From Agrobacterium larrymoorei (GTDB lineage Bacteria; Pseudomonadota; Alphaproteobacteria; Rhizobiales; Rhizobiaceae), in the NCBI RefSeq assembly GCF_013322225.1, contig NZ_JAAMFB010000022.1:124001-188000 (forward strand): a stretch of 64,000 bases of DNA. Direction: 5' to 3'. The notes under the pieces are model-generated. The model searched no databases. It saw only the letters and a list, made by a program, of their open reading frames with translations, and had not been told where the DNA came from. The position numbers and the translations under genes were made by a program. Positions 34,936 to 43,067 of this stretch are shown in pieces. Position 1 is the stretch's first letter, and every line of letters starts with the position of its first letter.

Positions 34936-36390
34936 ATGCTTGATGAAAGCGCACTGCCTATGCCTAAGCTTCCTCCCCCTTTGCGCCCCTTTCTCCTCTG
35001 TCTGACCGCGCTTGCAGCCGTTTCGGGCGCAGCGCAGGCGCAGGACATGACGATAGCCAATCCGGACCTTGTGGCCCGCGGGCGTTATCTCGCTACAGCG
35101 GCAGACTGTGCTGCCTGTCATACCGCCCCTCACGGTGGCGCGCCTTTCGCCGGTGGTTATGCGATCGATACGCCGCTCGGCCAGATCTTCTCGACCAACA
35201 TCACCCCATCGAAGACCGCTGGTATTGGCAATTACAGCGAAGCGGATTTTGCCCGGGCCGTGCGCGATGGTGTGGCCAAGGATGGAAGCCATCTCTATCC
35301 GGCCATGCCCTATACGGCTTATGCCAAAATCACGGATGCCGACATGAAGGCGCTCTACGCGTATTTTATGAGCGATGTGAAGCCGGACGACCACAAACCT
35401 CAAAAAACAGACCTGCCATTCCCGTTCTCCATCCGCACATCCATGACGGTGTGGAACCTGCTTTTCCTTGATAAAAACCGCTTCCAGCCAAACCCCGCCA
35501 AGTCAGCGGAGTGGAGCCACGGCGCCTATCTTGCCGAAGCACTGACGCATTGCGCGACCTGCCACACGCCGCGCAATGGCCTGATGGCAGAAGACGGCAG
35601 CCAGCCGCTTGCAGGTGGTGCTGTCGGCCCATGGTTCGCACCCAACATCACGTCTGACAAGATCGCAGGAATTGGTGACTGGTCGGATGCCGATCTCACG
35701 CAGTACCTCAAGACGGGCAATGTGGCGGGCAAGGCGCAGGCGGCAGGACCGATGGCCGAAGCTATAGAGCAGAGCTTCCAGCATTTGCCCGACGACGACA
35801 TCAAGGCTATTGTAACATATCTCCGCGATGTCCCGGCAATTGCTTCTGCCGACTTGAAGGCCCGGGACGACTTCGGAAAGCCATCCACCGAGATCGAGGC
35901 CTCATTGCGCGGTCTGCCAGGGCAGGCTCCGAATGAAAACGGGTTTCATATTTTCAGCGGCAGTTGCGCTTCCTGTCACCAGCCGGAAGGGCAAGGTAAT
36001 CTCCATTATCCGTCGCTGTTAAAAAATACCGCGACTGGAGCGTCTCGTCCCGACAACTTGATTGCCACCATCCTGTACGGGCTGCATCGAACGGTTGGTG
36101 AAAACGTCGCCTTCATGCCGGCCTTCGGGCCAGGTGCCTCCTATACGGACAGACTGTCCGACAAGGATATCGCAGATGTCAGCAATTATGTTCTGGCCAG
36201 TTACGGCAATCCAGCTGTCAAAGTCAGCGAGGCCGATGTCGCAGTCATTCGCGAAGGTGGTGAAAAGCCGTTGATCGTCCGACTGGCACCACTCGCAGCC
36301 CCTGCGGCAATCGCGGCTGTAATCATCGTCTTGGCATTGGCCGCATGGCTATTGTTGGGGCGTCGTCGTTCACACTCAGCCCGCGCCTGA
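34936..36390 (+). CDS. Triheme cytochrome c subunit of a membrane FAD dehydrogenase
   Basis: I take the ATG at 34936 (484 residues); the ribosome-binding site is weak and ATG 34960 is an alternative. A signal peptide (RPFLLCLTALAAVSGAAQA) is followed by three CxxCH heme sites: CAACH at about 58-62, CATCH at 206-210 and CASCH at 344-348. A C-terminal membrane anchor (AAIAAVIIVLALAAWLLLG) ends the protein. This is the cytochrome subunit of gluconate, sorbitol and fructose dehydrogenases. It takes electrons from the flavoprotein and passes them to ubiquinone in the inner membrane. It is the first gene of the three-gene operon. Confidence 0.9.
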   Translation: MLDESALPMPKLPPPLRPFLLCLTALAAVSGAAQAQDMTIANPDLVARGRYLATAADCAACHTAPHGGAPFAGGYAIDTPLGQIFSTNITPSKTAGIGNYSEADFARAVRDGVAKDGSHLYPAMPYTAYAKITDADMKALYAYFMSDVKPDDHKPQKTDLPFPFSIRTSMTVWNLLFLDKNRFQPNPAKSAEWSHGAYLAEALTHCATCHTPRNGLMAEDGSQPLAGGAVGPWFAPNITSDKIAGIGDWSDADLTQYLKTGNVAGKAQAAGPMAEAIEQSFQHLPDDDIKAIVTYLRDVPAIASADLKARDDFGKPSTEIEASLRGLPGQAPNENGFHIFSGSCASCHQPEGQGNLHYPSLLKNTATGASRPDNLIATILYGLHRTVGENVAFMPAFGPGASYTDRLSDKDIADVSNYVLASYGNPAVKVSEADVAVIREGGEKPLIVRLAPLAAPAAIAAVIIVLALAAWLLLGRRRSHSARA

Positions 36391-36434
36391 AGCGCGCCCT
36401 CATTTCAGCATTAAACGCTCCTCAGGAGGTCCTG

Positions 36435-36962
36435 ATGCCTACCGATAATTCCCTCCACGCCAGTTTCGGCCATCACGTCTCGCGCCGCGGCCTCCTGCGC
36501 ACAACGGTTTCTGTGGCGGGGCTGGCGCTGCTGGCCGATTTGGCCGGTCCCCTTTCTGCCGCTGCAGGTGATGACGCCGTCGCATCCTTCACTCAGCTGT
36601 CGGAATTCCTGACTGGATACACGCTCGATCCGGTACTCGGCGCGCGCTTTCTGGCGGCACTGAGAAAACGCGATGCCGACCTAGATGCCAGCATGGCGGC
36701 GCTTTTTGCCCTGATCAAAAAGTCAGGCGTGCCGAACATGGACGGTTTTCTCGCTCTTTCGGGCACCGATCCGGCTTTGATGAAGACCGCCACCAAGATT
36801 GTTTCTGCCTGGTATCTCGGCGTTGTTGGCGAGCCGGAAGACGCCGAACTCATCACCTATGCCGATTCGCTGATGTATCGCCCGACCAGAGGCCTTCTGA
36901 CCATTCCCTCCTATGGTCCCGGCCCAAATGCCTGGGGACCCAAGCCCGGCAGCAAAATCTGA
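36435..36962 (+). CDS. Small (Tat-exported) subunit of the FAD sugar dehydrogenase
   Basis: The start at 36435 follows a strong AGGAGGT site; a longer frame from 36345 lies inside the cytochrome gene. The 175 residues contain a Tat signal (SRRGLLRTTVSVAGLALLAD). The mature helical chain has the small-subunit features TQLSEFLTGYTLDPVLGARF and VSAWYLGVVG. In fructose, sorbitol and glucose dehydrogenases this subunit carries the Tat signal that exports the folded flavoprotein, which has no signal of its own. It lies 44 nt after the cytochrome and 12 nt before the flavoprotein gene. Confidence 0.88.
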   Translation: MPTDNSLHASFGHHVSRRGLLRTTVSVAGLALLADLAGPLSAAAGDDAVASFTQLSEFLTGYTLDPVLGARFLAALRKRDADLDASMAALFALIKKSGVPNMDGFLALSGTDPALMKTATKIVSAWYLGVVGEPEDAELITYADSLMYRPTRGLLTIPSYGPGPNAWGPKPGSKI

Positions 36963-36974
36963 CAGGAACGAAAA

Positions 36975-38609
36975 ATGGCTAACACATCTTATGATGCCGA
37001 TCTGATCGTCATCGGCTCCGGCGTCATGGGCGGCATCGTCGCCGCCAATCTCGCGAAGGCCGGTAAAAAGGTCATCGTGCTGGAAGCCGGTCCGCGCGTT
37101 AATCGCCGCGAGATCGTCGAGACTTATCGTAACGCTCCGGTCAAACTCTCGCTTGCCAATGCCAAGCTGCAAGGTGCTGGTTCGCCCTTTCCCAGCCTGC
37201 CGCATGCGCCATCCACTTATGGCGATTATCTGCAATACGAAGGCCCGGTGAAGTACAACACTTCGTATTTGCGCGTTGTCGGTGGAACGACCTGGCACTT
37301 CGGCTCGGCGCTGTGGCGCATGATCCCGAACGATTTCAAGATTCAGACGCTCTACGGGCGCGGCCGTGACTGGCCAATCGGCTACGACGATCTCGAACAG
37401 TATTACAACAAGGCCGAACTCGAACTTGGTGTTACGGGAACGGATGGCCAGGACGAAAGCGGGCAGGGTGGCGGCCCCATGCCGCCACGTTCCATGCCAT
37501 TCCCGATGAAGCAGCTGAACTCGACATACATGTTCGACACACTGGCCGAAAAGCTACTGGTTGGTGGCTTCAATCCGGTTCTGGAGCCGCATGGCCGTGC
37601 TTCGCGTCCCTACGGCAACCGGCCCATCTGTGCAGGTAACAACAACTGTAATCCCGTCTGTCCCATCGGTGCAAAATACGACGGTTCGATGCATATCGAT
37701 GAGGCGGAACGCCACGGCGCCAAGTTGCTCGACAATTCGCCTGTCTACAAGATCGAAGCTGGTGATGACGGCAAGATCACAGCCATCTGGTACAAGAAGC
37801 CGGACAATTCCGAACACCGGCTGACCGCGAAATATTTCGTTCTTGCCGCCTATGGCATCGAATCCGCGAAGCTGCTGCTGATCTCCACCTCGGAGAAATA
37901 TCCAAACGGCATTGCCAATTCCTCCGACCAGGTGGGCCGTAACCTGATGGACCATACCGGCATCAGCATGAACATGCTGACCAAAGAGGACATGTGGCCG
38001 GGCGAAGGCCCTACCGAACTTCTGGTCTATCTCAACCAACGCGATGGCGAATTCCGCAGGGACTATCCAAGCTACAAGATCAAGGTTCGCAACACGGTGC
38101 CGACTGCACAAATGACCGAGGGTTTCATTAAAAAGGGCATTCTCGGCTCCAAGCTCGACGAACAGATCCGCAAATATTCGGCACGCTCGCTGAACTGGGC
38201 AATCGATTTCGAGCCACTTCCACTTGCGGAAAATCGCGTGACCCCCTCGAAGACCAAGTTCGACGCGCTCGGCATCCCCGTTCCAGTGCTCTATTACAGC
38301 GTGACCGACTACTGGAATGCCGGTCGCGACAGGGGCTTGCAGGACCTGAACAAGATCGCCGAACTGCTCGACGCTGAAGTCCTGTCCACCGATGTCAAAT
38401 GGCAGAACCGCCAACACGTTATGGGAACGACCCGCATGGGAGACGATCCGACGGACTCGGTGGTCGATCGCGACTGCCGCACACATGATCATCCCAACAT
38501 GTTCATCGCCGGGACGAGCGTTATGCCGTCGGCGTCGTGTATGAACCCGACATTGACGGGAGCTGCGCTAAGCGTGCGCATCGCCGAGCAGTTGATCAAG
38601 GAGCTTTGA
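36975..38609 (+). CDS. GMC-family FAD-dependent sugar/polyol dehydrogenase large subunit
   Basis: The 544 residues have the FAD-binding motif IVIGSGVMGGIVAANLAKAG (11-30) and the substrate-domain end VMGTTRMGDDPTDSVVDRDC, with the C-terminal ASCMNPTLTGAALSVRIAEQ. Cys219, Cys225 and Cys229 in ICAGNNNCNPVCPIGA match the cysteine cluster that holds a [3Fe-4S] centre in FAD-dependent glucose and fructose dehydrogenases. It oxidises a sugar or polyol in the periplasm, exported by the small subunit, and donates electrons to the triheme cytochrome. Candidate substrates are gluconate, 2-ketogluconate, sorbitol or fructose. I cannot choose among them by eye. Confidence 0.9.
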   Translation: MANTSYDADLIVIGSGVMGGIVAANLAKAGKKVIVLEAGPRVNRREIVETYRNAPVKLSLANAKLQGAGSPFPSLPHAPSTYGDYLQYEGPVKYNTSYLRVVGGTTWHFGSALWRMIPNDFKIQTLYGRGRDWPIGYDDLEQYYNKAELELGVTGTDGQDESGQGGGPMPPRSMPFPMKQLNSTYMFDTLAEKLLVGGFNPVLEPHGRASRPYGNRPICAGNNNCNPVCPIGAKYDGSMHIDEAERHGAKLLDNSPVYKIEAGDDGKITAIWYKKPDNSEHRLTAKYFVLAAYGIESAKLLLISTSEKYPNGIANSSDQVGRNLMDHTGISMNMLTKEDMWPGEGPTELLVYLNQRDGEFRRDYPSYKIKVRNTVPTAQMTEGFIKKGILGSKLDEQIRKYSARSLNWAIDFEPLPLAENRVTPSKTKFDALGIPVPVLYYSVTDYWNAGRDRGLQDLNKIAELLDAEVLSTDVKWQNRQHVMGTTRMGDDPTDSVVDRDCRTHDHPNMFIAGTSVMPSASCMNPTLTGAALSVRIAEQLIKEL

Positions 38610-38633
38610 CGCTGACAAGCTCATAACCGAGCC

Positions 38634-39302
38634 TCAGTCGCGCCCTGGCATTTCGATGGATGCTAACCGGGCTGCTTGGGCGCCTGGTTGGTCTGCTGCC
38701 GTTTTCCGTAGTGGCATGATCCATTCATGTCTAGGATACATTGCCTCAAGCCAACCGCTCAGGTGAGATTTTTCCTGATCGCCAAGCTTGCGTAACGCGG
38801 CTTGGAAGTCTTGCGCATCCTTGGCTCGAACGTGTTTTGCCTTAAACAGCAGGGCAAGCGCAGGAGCGAGATAAGGAATCCCGTTGGGGGTCTCACGGAT
38901 TGCGGTCGATCTGGGTAAGCGGAACGATGGATCTCGCTTGTAAATCCAGTCTTCCACAGTGCCATGCTCTATCATCATATCCACGCGCCAGCGACCGTTG
39001 GCAGTGTCGGCTCCCCACAATTGTGTAGTGTCTGACCGAGGCCTCATTTCTGGAGCCAAATAGGCAAACGTGCCATCCCGGACTTCAAAGAAATCCAACT
39101 CGCATAACTGTGCGCGAAAGAGATCCACATCTTCTGAGAGTACACAGAACTCCAAATCCTCGTGATCGCGTGTCGGGTAGCCGTGCCACAGGTCGAGTGC
39201 CCAGCCACCGACAACGTACCAAGATACACTCTGATTGCGGAGGCGTTCAAAGAGCAATTCCGGTGCCCAAGCATCCCACGCATCATCTGGAATATGCTGC
39301 AT
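38634..39302 (-). CDS. Nucleotidyltransferase-fold protein, aminoglycoside/lincosamide adenylyltransferase-like
   Basis: I prefer the ATG at 39302 (MQHIPDDAWDAWAPELL, 222 residues), where family members usually begin; the frame extends to 39413. The nucleotidyltransferase core is WYVVGGWALDLWHG then TRDHEDLEF, with the acidic residues that bind metal and nucleotide. GRWRVDMMIEHG and PYLAPALALLFKAKH follow, as in the 2''-adenylyltransferase-like family. It may adenylylate a small molecule. Resistance function cannot be concluded from sequence, as most chromosomal members are untested. It is convergent with the dehydrogenase operon. Confidence 0.72.
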   Translation of the reverse strand: MQHIPDDAWDAWAPELLFERLRNQSVSWYVVGGWALDLWHGYPTRDHEDLEFCVLSEDVDLFRAQLCELDFFEVRDGTFAYLAPEMRPRSDTTQLWGADTANGRWRVDMMIEHGTVEDWIYKRDPSFRLPRSTAIRETPNGIPYLAPALALLFKAKHVRAKDAQDFQAALRKLGDQEKSHLSGWLEAMYPRHEWIMPLRKTAADQPGAQAARLASIEMPGRD

Positions 39303-39547
39303 CTCTGTCACTTGCCTTTCGAAGAAGGGTAGCCGTAGCGTTTCCTGATATGTCGAGAGACGCTCTTCATGCCTCGTCAGCGATTGCACCCTTACATGAA
39401 ACAAGCGTCCCAAATAGCTCAGACTAGCGATGTACGCAAAGGGTTCAGAAGCGGTCGTTGCGGCCGATCAATTGCGTAAGCACAGAGCTATGAGCCCTAT
39501 ATTTGAGCTGATAATAAGGGTCGAGAGTTCGGATTCCGATTTCAGGC

Positions 39548-39997
39548 CTATCCCTTCGCTGCGCTGAGGCCGGGCGTTTCAATCCGGATAAGCCGTGTTC
39601 CAATCTCCGCGCTTGTGGCCCTATCGATTGTGACGGGATCGATCTCGGTGCCCGCTTCAGCATCGAAAAAGCGCGTAAATTCGCCGCCGCCTCTGTGCTT
39701 CCCGCCCCATGCGGCTAGTGCGAAGAGGACTGGCAGCAAGTCACAGCCTGCCTCCGTCAACAGATATTCGTCCCGTGGCGGCCGTTCGCAGTAGCGACGC
39801 CTCTCCAAGAGCCCCTCTTCAGTCAGGGATGCCAGCCTGCTCGTCAGCATCGTCGGCGCTATGCCGAGATTTTTCCTGAACTCGTCGAAACGGGTAAAGC
39901 CAGCATGGGCATCACGCATAATTAACATGCTCCACGCATCGCCGACCAGAGCTAGGCTTCTGGCGATCAGGCAGGGAAGCGTTTCCAGATTCTTCAC
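39548..39997 (-). CDS. HxlR-family transcriptional regulator
   Basis: The 149 residues have the HxlR winged helix with the conserved cysteine near the start (TLPCLIARSLALVGDAWSML, IMRDAHAGFTRFDEFRKNLG, APTMLTSRLASLTEEGLLER). PRDEYLLTEAGCDLLPVLFA completes the domain. Many HxlR proteins sense electrophiles or redox stress through that cysteine. It is divergent from the YciI-like gene at 40117, its likely target. The short gap contains an AT-rich stretch but no site that I can define. Confidence 0.88.
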   Translation of the reverse strand: MKNLETLPCLIARSLALVGDAWSMLIMRDAHAGFTRFDEFRKNLGIAPTMLTSRLASLTEEGLLERRRYCERPPRDEYLLTEAGCDLLPVLFALAAWGGKHRGGGEFTRFFDAEAGTEIDPVTIDRATSAEIGTRLIRIETPGLSAAKG

Positions 39998-40116
39998 GTC
40001 GATATCATTTTAATAGTGAAAAGGTATGAATTTGATAGTAACCAATGGCTCGTCAACGGTCCAGCGAATATTCATCGCGGCCATTGGTCCCACGACATAA
40101 AGCCGGAGCGACAGCG

Positions 40117-40413
40117 ATGAAATTCTACCTCTGCAAGTTTATTCCCCCGCGTGAGGATTTTCTGGCGACGATGAGCGCCGACGAGAAGAGATGGATGGGC
40201 GGGCACGGCGCGTTTCTTGATGATCTGCTCGAACAGGGGGTCATCGTCGCCCATGGTCCTGTCATGGATCCAGCTGGCGGCTATGGCGTCTCGATCTACC
40301 GGATCGCCGATGACCAGGACATCGCATCCTTCACCTCTCGCGACCCAATCGTGGCGAATGGTGTGGGTCATTATGAGCATCACCCGATGCTGAGCCTGAA
40401 GGCCAAGGGCTGA
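40117..40413 (+). CDS. YciI-family small protein
   Basis: The start is the ATG at 40117 (MKFYLCKFIPPRED, 98 residues); the upstream part of the frame lies in the promoter region. The ferredoxin-like YciI fold is indicated by KRWMGGHGAFLDDLLEQGVI, VAHGPVMDPAGGYGVSIYRI and ASFTSRDPIVANG. The His-Asp pair of this family is present in GGHGAFLDD and in the DPI region. Members are proposed muconolactone-isomerase-like or dimeric small-molecule enzymes of unclear role. It is probably controlled by the divergent HxlR regulator. A broken SDR gene follows immediately. Confidence 0.82.
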   Translation: MKFYLCKFIPPREDFLATMSADEKRWMGGHGAFLDDLLEQGVIVAHGPVMDPAGGYGVSIYRIADDQDIASFTSRDPIVANGVGHYEHHPMLSLKAKG

Positions 40414-40429
40414 CTACCTCACGGCATCG

Positions 40430-40765
40430 TCTACGCACACCGCCTGCGGCCTTGATCTCGTCTTGGTCGCGCGCGACGCTGTCACAGGGTCTTTATGCCG
40501 GAGTCGGCTCAAAAGGCGTGGACGTACAAGCCGTGCTTCCAGCTGAGACCCGCACTGAAATCTACGATCACATGGTGGTGATATCAGCAAGGTGCCGGAT
40601 GTGATGGAGGTCGACGATCTTGTCGATGCAGCACTCATCGGTCTCGACCGCCAGGAGATCCGCGCCATCACCCCGGCTCCGGATGTTGCTGACTGGGAGG
40701 CTTTTAAGCAGGCGCGTACGGTTTTGGCGCATAGCATTCAGCAATGCACAGCCGGCTGCGCTAAT
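40430..40765 (+). pseudogene. Short-chain dehydrogenase gene broken by internal deletion and frameshift
   Basis: Three SDR pieces can be read in order. First, CGLDLVLVARDAV (about 40447-40485) resembles the second strand of an SDR. Next, in another frame, SQGLYAGVGSKGVDVQAVLP and AETRTEIYDHM resemble the helix and loop after the active site. Last, after a one-base shift near 40573, come VPDVMEVDDLVDAALIGLD and PDVADWEAFKQAR, typical of the C-terminus. The Rossmann core and the catalytic YxxxK region are missing, so the gene cannot be functional. It was probably the original partner of the HxlR/YciI pair. The rest of 40766-41035 shows only an operator-like palindrome. Confidence 0.7.
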
Positions 40766-40989
40766 ACCGGAAGTAACGGAACCATTGATCTGCCGCGTAT
40801 CTGTCCGACGTACTTTTCTGACTTACAGAGCAGAAGACGTAGGCCAAGCTTAAGGTTGGCGCTTTATGTCCCGTCGATTAAAGGCGGGATGGTCAGGGCG
40901 CTTTTCAACCAACGAACAGCCCTACCTCCTTCATAACCATCAGCCGCCTATGGCTTGCGCGCAAACCCATGCTCGTGGAAGCTCGAAAT

Positions 40990-41001
40990 ACTACCATGGT
41001 A
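40990..41001. promoter_or_regulatory. Copy of the GntR operator-like palindrome beyond the regulator stop
   Basis: ACTACCATGGTA, with the perfect core TACCATGGTA (40992-41001), matches 12 of the 14 bases of the palindrome at 41852-41865. It lies 35 nt past the GntR stop and has no intact gene nearby to control, so it may be a leftover from a lost target gene. Confidence 0.5.
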
Positions 41002-41035
41002 CAACGCCAAAAACTTCGCAATTGTCCGTTTCCGT

Positions 41036-41779
41036 TTAGTCCTCCACAAGGTCGCGCCGCTGTTCGCTAAGAGTACGCGCCGTATGTAGCACTTCCCGTA
41101 AATGCGCCGCCATTTGGCTTCCAGCCTTGTGCACATCACCAGCCTCGATGGCATCGACAATCGATCTGTGCTGCATAAGGAGTACGCGCAGATGTCCGAG
41201 ATCCGGAAGGCTGAGGTAACGAACCCGGTCCATCTGCAGCTTGACGGCCTGGATCACGCGCCAACTCTTGGAAAGCCCTGCTTCCTCGCAAAAACTTCTG
41301 TGAAAAGCCTCGTCAAGCTCCAGGAACAGGTCCAGCGCCTCGATATTGACGGCCTTCTCCTGGTCATAGAGATTGCTCTTGATCTCCGTCAAGAAACGCT
41401 TCGAACAGCCTTCGGCGAGCCTCTTGCTGACCGCAACTTCAAGGGATTCCCGAATGAATTGAGCCTCTTCAACGTCACGCAGGCGGATGGGGGCAACGAA
41501 GCTTCCCCGCTGTGGCAGGATGTCGATCAGCCCCTCGTCCGCCAGCCGAATGAGCGCTTCGCGTACAGGCGTGCGGCTGACGCCCAGTTGCAGAGAGAGC
41601 TCCTTTTCACTCAGCGCTTCTGAAGGAAGCATTGACAGAGTCGTGATTGCTCGCCTCAGCCGCTCATAAATCTGGCCAGCAATCGGTTGGCGCGGATTGA
41701 TCGGCTGCAAGGCAGGCGATGTTGGTGTGCCTAGATCCGCGTCTTCCGCAATTGCCCTCGTCTTTCTTTTTGCCGTCAT
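41036..41779 (-). CDS. GntR-family transcriptional regulator, FCD subfamily
   Basis: I start at the ATG at 41779 (247 residues), which follows an AAAGGGG site; the frame reaches 41851 but would run through the operator region. Residues ~30-95 form the winged helix (IAGQIYERLRRAITTLSMLP, SEKELSLQLGVSRTPVREAL, LADEGLIDILPQRGSFVAPI). The FCD domain follows (FLELDEAFHRSFCEEAG, LMQHRSIVDAIEAGDVHKAG), including the Asp/His residues expected to bind metal. It is divergent from the importer operon at 41981. The 14-bp palindrome ACTACCATGGTAGT lies between the two. Confidence 0.9.
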   Translation of the reverse strand: MTAKRKTRAIAEDADLGTPTSPALQPINPRQPIAGQIYERLRRAITTLSMLPSEALSEKELSLQLGVSRTPVREALIRLADEGLIDILPQRGSFVAPIRLRDVEEAQFIRESLEVAVSKRLAEGCSKRFLTEIKSNLYDQEKAVNIEALDLFLELDEAFHRSFCEEAGLSKSWRVIQAVKLQMDRVRYLSLPDLGHLRVLLMQHRSIVDAIEAGDVHKAGSQMAAHLREVLHTARTLSEQRRDLVED

Positions 41780-41851
41780 ACGCCGCCCCTTTCTCTCTGC
41801 TGCCACGGCATCGCACAAATCAAAGCGATAATCCATCAGCCGGATTGACAC

Positions 41852-41865
41852 ACTACCATGGTAGT
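41852..41865. promoter_or_regulatory. GntR operator-like palindrome between regulator and importer
   Basis: ACTACCATGGTAGT is a perfect 14-bp palindrome 73 nt upstream of the GntR start. The sequence GGTAGTAT that follows its centre recurs at 41912-41919, 62 nt before the importer operon start, as a half-site. A near-copy lies at 40990-41001. The repetition next to a GntR gene supports an operator. Confidence 0.68.
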
Positions 41866-41980
41866 ATGTATTTTTGAAAGGTGCGCGGTGGAGGAGCTAT
41901 CAGGTTAGACTGGTAGTATTCGCGCAGGAACAGAACCGCGAGCGCTGTCAGCGGTTTGGCCAAACCCGGGAGGATGCATC

Positions 41981-43057
41981 ATGAAAATCGGAATAATCAG
42001 CACCGTTACGGCCTCGCTTCTTGCTGGAGCAATGTTTGCCTACCCAGCGATGGCCCAGGAAGGTGTCGCAAGGGGTGACACGAGCGGCAAAAAGATCGCA
42101 TTCAGCAATTCCTATGCCGGCAACTCGTTCCGGCAGGTGATGATAAAGAGTTTCGAGCAGACGGGCGCCAAGGCGAAGGCCGATGGCAAGATTGCCGAAA
42201 CCTCCGTCGTCAGCGCGAATAATTCCGTCACCGAGCAGGCTTCGCAGATTCAGAACCTCATTCTTCAGGGCTATAATGCAATTATCGTTCTTGCCGGTTC
42301 CGATACGGCTCTGAACGGCGCGATCAAAGACGCCTGTGATGCTGGCATCGTGGTCGTCGCCTTTGCTAGTGGCGTCACCGAGCCCTGCGCCTATGTGGTC
42401 GACTACAATCTCGATTCCTACGCCAAAGCAGAACTTGATTACATTTCCGGAAAGCTCGGCGATAAGCCGGCCAATATCCTGGAAATTCGCGGCATGGCTG
42501 GCGATGGTTTCGATAAGCGCCTGAATGAAGGCGTAAAGAAAGCCCTCGCTGCGCATTCCAATTATAAGAAGGTCGGCGAAGTCTACGGTCAGTGGACTGC
42601 AACAGTCGCGCAGAAGGAAGTTTCCGGCATCCTGCCCTCTTTGCCGCAGATCGATGGCGTGCTGACCCAGGGCGGCGACGGTTACGGAGCAGCCCAGGCT
42701 TTTAAAGCGGCCGGCCGCAAGCTGCCAATCATCATCATGGGCAATCGCCAGGATGAGCTCGCCCTGTGGAAACAAGAGCATGACGCGACCGGCTACGAAA
42801 CCTTCTCGCTCGGCGCGACGCCTTCCGTTTCTCAGGTTGCCTTCTGGGTAGCGCAGCAAATCCTTGCCGGGAAGAAAGTACCGAAATTCGTCGAAGTGCC
42901 GCTCCTGCAGATCCAGCAGCCGGATCTCGACGCATGGCTGAAGATTGTTCCGGAAGGCGGCGTCGTGAATGCCGAATACCCACAGGATCTCGTCGCCAAG
43001 ATCATCGATGCTAACGTCAAGAAGGAGCCGCTCCCCATGGTTCCGGCTCCGAAATAA
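41981..43057 (+). CDS. Ribose-type sugar ABC transporter periplasmic binding protein
   Basis: The 358 residues start with a signal peptide (STVTASLLAGAMFAYPAMA, cleavage near AMAQE) after a good GGGAGGA site. The type 1 periplasmic binding fold shows in KKIAFSNSYAGNSFRQVMIK, ASQIQNLILQGYNAIIVLAG, CDAGIVVVAFASGVTEPCAY and the C-terminal LPQIDGVLTQGGDGYGAAQA. Two cysteines (CDAG and PCAY) could form a disulfide. The protein is probably the first gene of a GntR-controlled operon with an ATPase, two permeases and a cyclase-family hydrolase. The ligand is not evident; a sugar or hydroxylated aromatic/lactone compound is possible. Confidence 0.88.
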   Translation: MKIGIISTVTASLLAGAMFAYPAMAQEGVARGDTSGKKIAFSNSYAGNSFRQVMIKSFEQTGAKAKADGKIAETSVVSANNSVTEQASQIQNLILQGYNAIIVLAGSDTALNGAIKDACDAGIVVVAFASGVTEPCAYVVDYNLDSYAKAELDYISGKLGDKPANILEIRGMAGDGFDKRLNEGVKKALAAHSNYKKVGEVYGQWTATVAQKEVSGILPSLPQIDGVLTQGGDGYGAAQAFKAAGRKLPIIIMGNRQDELALWKQEHDATGYETFSLGATPSVSQVAFWVAQQILAGKKVPKFVEVPLLQIQQPDLDAWLKIVPEGGVVNAEYPQDLVAKIIDANVKKEPLPMVPAPK

Positions 43058-43067
43058 GGCACTGGTT

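Noticed and set aside
38634-39302. Labelling the nucleotidyltransferase as an antibiotic-resistance gene
   Set aside because: Only the fold and acidic motif are visible. Chromosomal homologues are common and mostly untested, and there is no mobile context.
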